Source: Henckelia pumila (Eukaryota; Streptophyta; Magnoliopsida; Lamiales; Gesneriaceae). Taken from it: a stretch of 64,000 nucleotides of DNA. This document shows positions 58,641-64,000 of this stretch, piece after piece. The first letter of the stretch is position 1. Every line of letters starts with the position of its first letter. The stretch covers positions 191,173,821-191,237,820 of the forward strand of contig NC_133123.1 of the NCBI RefSeq assembly GCF_033568475.1, in the 5' to 3' direction. The position numbers and the translations under genes were made by a program. The notes below the pieces were generated by a model. The model was not told the DNA's origin, did no database searches, and saw only the letters and a program-made list of their open reading frames with translations.

Positions 58641-58669
58641 GATCTGCCCGTAATTATTTCGGGCAGATC
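58641..58669. promoter_or_regulatory. perfect inverted repeat upstream of the GTE gene
   Basis: The arms GATCTGCCCG and CGGGCAGATC (10 bp, perfect) enclose the 9-nt spacer taattattt, about 250 bp upstream of the start codon. It could be a protein-binding palindrome; this is inference. Confidence 0.55.
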
Positions 58670-58899
58670 CTGGACCGTTGGATCCCCTTGAGATATTGAT
58701 CCAAGGGTAAACATGAATTTGTTTGCTGGCTTGGGGGGTTGACCGGGACATCTGTCATCGACGCTTGAGATCAGGTCTCTTCGACACGTGGCCGACTCCT
58801 GAGCGCACGATGGAGTGGGTAAACGCATTTGGGTTTGGAGTGAATTTGGCCGCATGTGGTGTGAATTTAGGGTTTTTAAAAGGGCACAGGTGGGACCCA

Positions 58900-60120
58900 C
58901 AGAGCCGGTGACGTGGAATCCGGAGACGTGAATGTGAAGAAAATTCGCTTAGAAGGTGACGTGTCACGACGTTGAAGCAAGTGTTAAACCCGAGTATGTC
59001 TACTGAAATTACCATATTGCCTTCTCAATATGTCCCACCTTTTTTTTTATGTATTTCATGATTGATTCATTTTAACAAAAATAATTAGCCTTTAATTTTT
59101 TTAATAGAATTACCAATTTATTTGGTGCAGTATATCTTATTTTAGATTTCAAAAAAAAATTTATAAATTCATTCGGTACATAATATATACACATGCACAT
59201 AATAATGTGCATGTTCGGATCATTAATTATATCATAAGTGATAGAACAATGAGTGAAGAGGGACAATTGTTTTTAGTCAAATAAAATGTATGTTTCACTA
59301 CATATGTGCTATATCGTTGTAATTCTATTTAATCAATTTTGATATCACTGTTTTCTGTTACTCTAAAATCCAAATTCAGAATCTATATATGATCATAAAC
59401 ATTCATTTTATAATAACGAAACCGTTTTACTTTTATAATCTTGTATCTGACAAATGATATCATTGAATATCTCATTTATTTTTTAATTTTTTTCAACGCA
59501 CTAGCTAAAAAACTTACTAACACATATTTCTACTAAACATTCTTCTCATGATTACAATTTAAGATTTGAATAAATTTATTTATATTGTTCATTTATTTAA
59601 AATTAACACCTGTAAATAACATTTATTATCTCAAATATTCAACACACGTTAAGTTTTTTTTTAAAAAAAATATATTCAACACACATCAAATTTATGCCAA
59701 GAAACCATAAACGACAGTCGCTGAGATTTAATATGACTTAATATGTATATTATAAAATTTTTAAATAGTTATATATAACAGACAAAGACCATTCATTATT
59801 AACGAGAAATTAAAAGGTCTTTATTATTAAAAAAACATAAAATGTGTAATTACCAAATCCATGAAAAAAAATATTATCTCAAAAATATTATTATTGGATC
59901 GATTTTATCATAAATAATTTTTTGGCTGACGGCCTCCCGAAAACTTACCATATAATCATCATACTAATCAATAGCCTCGGAATTTATCATATTTAATTTA
60001 ATAAAGAAATTTGCAAGGGCATGATTGGGAAATCAAAACGTTCTGGTTGGGACCCAAAATTGATTACTTTTTTTATTAAAAAAAATTATTGTATACATAC
60101 ACATAAATAAACGAGTGAAA
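58900..60120. other. AT-rich intergenic DNA
   Basis: I see no gene, RNA or clear repeat. An aagtttttttttaaaaaaaa run occurs near 59650. Confidence 0.5.
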
Positions 60121-60133
60121 TCGAGGTCGCATT

Positions 60134-60601
60134 ATATATAATAGTTGGCGTCACATCACATGTGGAAACTACACACACAAATGGGGCGGAGGAACCTTCC
60201 ACCCACAACAAATACAATTCATTCATTTCTCTATTCCAATCGCCGGTAGATCTTCATCGTGAGTTTCCGGGATCCATTCTATCCATAAAGATTCCAAGTT
60301 TTCCTCCTACTTCTTTCTAGATCGATCTCGGAATCGGAAATATTCGGCTCTAGTTTTGAGGCGTCGCCACCGGAGGGATAAGGTTTCTGATAGATCGGAA
60401 GTTCGTGATGTTTCCAGGATCCGACCGAATTCTCAGCCATCAACGGCTGACTCTGCTTTCGAGGCGCCATTGAGGAAGATGAGAGTTTGGAGCTCTGGAT
60501 TTGGTTGCTTCTGGAAATGTGGATTTGGGTGCATTCGAGGCGAATTTCATACGTTACGCGCACGTTTTAAAACGCGGTTAGTTCTTCTTGGCCTCTCATG
60601 A
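60134..60601 (+). other. possible promoter and 5' part of an unrecognised or truncated gene
   Basis: A TATA-like tatatataatag (60134-60145) is followed by a CA-rich, UTR-like stretch and an open frame 60356-60601 (81 aa; RRRHRRDKVSDRSE at the start) with higher GC than the flanks. The minus strand is also open there (60563-60279), so the coding strand is uncertain. No domain recognised. It may be the decayed 5' end of a gene. Confidence 0.25.
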
Positions 60602-61344
60602 AAAGTATAAGAATTATATTATTATTATTATTAACATAGGAAAAGTTGAATTTCAACACACAGCTTAAATGTCAATTATTATCAAAAACAGATGGCTCAA
60701 ATTTCAGTTGATTTGATTTACAAATAAATATTTAGGCGAATGAGTCGCGGCTCGAACAACACTCGATTTCATTTTAGTGGGAGTTTGTAAATGGGTCAAC
60801 CATGATCTTGAGTGGTGGAGATCAATTGATGATCAAATAAAGGAAACCAGCAAACAAGTCAATCGATTATGTGATTTTGACTTGAGCCGTGAATCTATCG
60901 ATTCACAGGAGCTAATATTTAAATTAAACTAGTAGAAATAACTTGATAGGCACAATTTATAAACATTTAGGAACCAATTTGATAAATATTTTTTTTAAAA
61001 AATAAGTTACAATTTTTAACTTTTGAAAAAGTTTTATTTTTGACTTAAAAAAATATTTTTTTAAGTATTTAAATGGTCATCCAAACACCTTGTTAATCAA
61101 AAAAATACTTTTTTTTATTAAAAAAAATACTTTTCTGATCTGACTTTTGAAACCGAACTGTGTCTTTATTTAATTGGTGGGAAGCCTGTGAAAACTTAAA
61201 ACAACTACCTAAATCAAAATTAAATTTAAAATCAATACAAGGATTATAATCAATATAAGGAAATTCCTTATATTATTATTATTAAATTAATTAAACAATA
61301 GGACAAATTGAAATTTCTTGGAAAAAGAATGACCAAGCGATTAA
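60602..61344. other. AT-rich intergenic DNA
   Basis: It contains a possible decayed relative of the Tourist-like element (about 60968-61160: ggaaccaatttgataaat...gacttttgaaaccgaactgt) but no clean ends. Confidence 0.4.
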
Positions 61345-61541
61345 GGTCCCGTTTGGTTTTAAAAGTCAGGCCAAAAAAGCACTTTTTTAAATGCTTTTCA
61401 GTTAATAAGGTGTTTGGTTGACTAAAAAAGTGCTTAAATAAGCACTTTTTAAAGTCAAAATTAGAGCTTTTTTAAAAGCCAAAAATTGTAGCTTTTAAAA
61501 GCACTTATTTTAAAAAATCTCTACAAAATCCAAACGGGCTC
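61345..61541. mobile_element. Tourist-like (PIF/Harbinger) MITE, 197 bp
   Basis: The ends GGTCCCGTTTGG and, inverted, GAGCCCGTTTGG flank an interior rich in AAGCACTTTTT and its complement. TAA occurs on both sides (61342-61344 and 61542-61544). Confidence 0.8.
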
Positions 61542-62044
61542 TAAGATTCGTGGGCTTCCCTAACTATGCCGTGTTTGATGCTTGATTTATTTATAATTAA
61601 ATCCCAATTTAGTTGCTTAATTTATGTTTAAACTTTATTCTTTATTCATTAAATAAATTATTTGTAGGATTAATAAATTTATAGTAATCTAAAGTTTTCG
61701 AATATTTATTACTATATTATTAAAGTTAAACTCTTTAGTGGGATGTTGGTGAACCTTTTTAAAAATTTCAAAAATATCCTTTTGAACTTCTCCCATATTT
61801 TACTCCACTTAATTGTCTCTTTATATTACATTTATCTCTTTAATTGTTTAAACCATGATTGAAATAATACAAAGTATTTAATGCTTAATATAGTTGCAGA
61901 TATTTATACATTTGTGTTATTTGTTTATTTAAAATAAATTAATTATATATGATTAAAAATTATAGTATTTTTTTATTATGTTACAAATTTTATGCTCATA
62001 CGGAGTATGTGCATTGCCAACTAGTTTTTACTAAGGTTTATTTT
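61542..62044. other. AT-rich intergenic DNA
   Basis: No gene or clear repeat seen. Confidence 0.5.
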
Positions 62045-62270
62045 TTTTTGAAAAGTAATGATTATTCATTAATAATATTATCTCATCGATGCAATATCAA
62101 CCAACCAAGATGGAAAACTTCTATACATCCAAATAAAAGATGTAGAGGAGGAAACAACAAACTTCGTTAGCGAGTGACCTACAATATTAGCCGATCTCCT
62201 AACGTAAAACACAGGAAAAATATCTAAAAAAAAGCTCATAGAAATAATCTCTGAAGCACATAACCCTGCA
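62045..62270 (-). pseudogene. LINE-type RNase H C-terminal fragment with 3' tail
   Basis: On the minus strand, a frame from about 62270 reads a reduced RNase H end: VFYVRRSANIVGHSLTKFVV at about 62210-62150, then SFPSWLVDIASMR and a stop near 62078. RSAN-V-H-L-K at this position is the usual C-terminus of RNase H domains in plant non-LTR elements. An A-run on that strand (about 62050-62040) fits a LINE 3' end. Only this end remains. Confidence 0.7.
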
Positions 62271-63285
62271 TAAGTAAAATATCGTTATAAGATTTATTAA
62301 CGACTAGTGTTTTCAAATTTGTACGTGGCGATACTATAGTCTCTTAATGCCTAATATCTAAAAATAGCTTATATTTTAGTTAAATAACTTATTTTATGTC
62401 CAGAAATGGAGGTAAGGACCTGAACTTTTTTTCATCTATAGTACAATACTTTTCAAATTTACAATAATAGTTATTTTTCTAAATGATATCTACGACGTAT
62501 TCTTCTCATCCAATTAAAAAAAAATCAATTTTTGCCCCTTGAATTTTATTATTCTATCCCCTGTATAAGTCTGATCAAGAGGCGTATTTTGTGTCTCCTT
62601 CTTAAGGAGGAGGAACGCTGAAGCCAAGGAGCTAGCAAAACAATTTCGTTAGGTATTTGATTTTTATTATTGTGCACCGAAATTTGACCAAAAAATATTA
62701 AGTGGGATTCATCATTTGACTTTGGGTTAGGGAAATATCGTTTGCTGATTATCATAATATATTTAATTTTTCAAAACTGATAATAAATCGATGCTTATAC
62801 TAAAAACACATTCGAGATCATCTCGAGGGTTGTCGAAGCTCACCCGAGCTTCCAGTTCGGGCCCTTGCCGCCCAAAGTTGGGTAGAGCACAAAAGGCGAT
62901 GCAATGTGATCATACTGAGTGTAAGTACTTTCAATTAACTATTAAATTTTATAATTTTTTTACATTATTTTATTTATCATAAATAAAATATTATACCTAT
63001 TTTTATAAGTTTTCTTAAATATTTAATTCATTTATAGAAATTTAAATGCATTATGTTTTCATCGAATGAAATTATTGGCCAAAAAATAAGAATATACCAA
63101 ACTATAATATTTAAAACCAAAGACACCTTCGTACCTCAAAAACTGTCGAGTGAGATATCAGTAACTCGAAATACTTGCTAACTTTTTAACCCACTGTAGG
63201 GATCATATTTCCATTCAAAATTTCAAAGTGGTAAAGGTCCAAACCGTTTGATTTCACTCGATAACCCGATTTCTAATAAAACAGT
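62271..63285. other. AT-rich intergenic DNA
   Basis: A slightly GC-richer patch lies near 62810-62900. No gene recognised. Confidence 0.45.
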
Positions 63286-63365
63286 CTTTCTTTTTCTTCT
63301 TTTTTTTTTTTTTTAACTAAACACCATTTCATTCAGAGGTAAACGAGTTCCTTATACAACATCTT

Positions 63366-63730
63366 TGATAAATTACTTTGGAGTGGGCATCGTGGGTCGG
63401 GACCATAACGGAAATGTCTTATTAGTTGAAGGTCTTTTCCCGGGTCGATGTACTCCTCACTTGGTAGAGTTATTGGTTGTAAAGGAAGGTGTGAGAAAGG
63501 CAATACAGCTTGGTTGGCAAGTCTTGGATCCTTGATAGTTGATACGGATGCCATTTCGATTATTCAAGCAATTCAAAATCCAGCCTTTTTCGCAATAGAT
63601 GCTCCTTTCTCTGCGCAAATTCGTGAACTATGTGCTAGTGATTCAGAAGCAATTTTTCATCACTGTCCGAGGAGTGCTAACCGTGTAGCAGATGAACTTG
63701 TGCGTCGTAGTTTTCTTAATGCTACCCAAC
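63366..63730 (+). pseudogene. RNase H-like (RVT_3-type) fragment, frameshifted
   Basis: The first part (about 63374-63535) reads FGVGIVGRDHNGNVLLVEG and then CTPHLVELLVVKEGVR, with the Glu of the RNase H fold. A surplus of about 8 bp near 63530 shifts the frame; the second part (about 63538-63715) reads VDTDAISIIQAIQN and HHCPRSANRVADELVRR. This is the RNase H-like domain found in plant LINEs and in host RVT_3 proteins. A poly-T run (63293-63315) lies just upstream. No other part of such an element is visible. Confidence 0.75.
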
Positions 63731-63849
63731 TTAATGCTAAAAAGCTCGAAAATTTTAACATAATTTTAGGGTGTAAATATTGTATTTTATATATATAAAA
63801 TACATATAAATTATATATCTTCTAGAAAAATAATAATATATTGTTATTC

Positions 63850-63950
63850 GAATACAAACAATTGGTTACTCGACTCGAGCTCGATCAAATAAAACTCGAG
63901 TCAAGTTTTAATCGAACTATTCATGAGTAGTTTAAGTCCTTTGTATTCTT
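63850..63950. repeat. possible partial hAT MITE-like repeat
   Basis: TCGAGCTCGA-type words (actcgagctcgatcaaa, aactcgagtcaagtttt) resemble the interior of the hAT MITE at 47617-48078. No ends are visible before the window stops. Confidence 0.3.
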
Positions 63951-64000
63951 AGGGTGATCATGTTGAAGAAAATAGATTTGGACCTAATTCAACCACAAAT

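Overview
This is nuclear DNA from a flowering plant. The evidence is spliced eudicot-type genes (a Gfo/Idh/MocA oxidoreductase, a DHH/DHHA1-like protein and a GTE-type bromodomain protein), plant clades of LTR retrotransposon (Ty1/copia, Tekay-like Ty3/gypsy), PIF/Harbinger, hAT and Mutator-type DNA elements, and an endogenous pararetrovirus (Caulimoviridae). I read it as a dicot; anything narrower would be a guess.

Layout. 1-4813: decayed Ty1/copia element (gag end, PR, INT, RT, RNase H, 3' LTR) inserted into the 3' end of a second copia element (about 4814-5172). 5173-6460: decayed duplicated sequence that matches the region upstream of the oxidoreductase gene at 42 kb. 6472-7365: non-autonomous hAT with a perfect 8-bp target duplication and tRNA-like pol III boxes. 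About 7640-40420: one integrated pararetrovirus on the minus strand, now in three pieces (about 40.4-39.47, 35.40-32.63 and 11.10-7.64 kb). Its order is PBS, coat protein, movement protein, protease, RT-RNase H, then a transactivator-like ORF and a promoter/poly(A) block. It is cut by a PIF/Harbinger transposon (within about 35.4-39.47 kb), a 265-bp Mutator-type MITE (9020-9284) and a 21.5-kb nest of LTR elements (11099-32623).

The nest: element A (11099-32623, TSD gttac) carries a Tekay-like gypsy element B (12991-24010) in its internal region. B's polyprotein gene carries solo LTR D (19734-21745, TSD tcctt). A's 3' LTR carries solo LTR C (27806-29200, TSD ccaga) and solo LTR E (30146-32124, TSD gttag). 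Exact target duplications give a relative order of insertion.

40658-41684: 1-kb Mutator-type element with a perfect 9-bp TSD. 42091-46992: two-exon oxidoreductase gene (364 aa) whose 3.8-kb intron holds an hAT MITE and a Tourist-like MITE. 47617-48078: another hAT MITE. 48974-53621: eight-exon DHH/DHHA1-like gene (362 aa). 56291-58389, minus strand: three-exon bromodomain-NET gene (622 aa), convergent with the previous gene. 58.9-64 kb: AT-rich intergenic DNA with a Tourist-like MITE and two RNase H fragments from LINE-type elements.

The three host genes are the only probably functional protein genes. The Harbinger transposase retains an open, spliceable frame with its DDE triad but looks C-terminally truncated. 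All viral and LTR-element coding regions are broken by stops and frameshifts. Exon borders were placed by reading GT/AG sites and frame continuity by eye; no alignment or transcript data were available.
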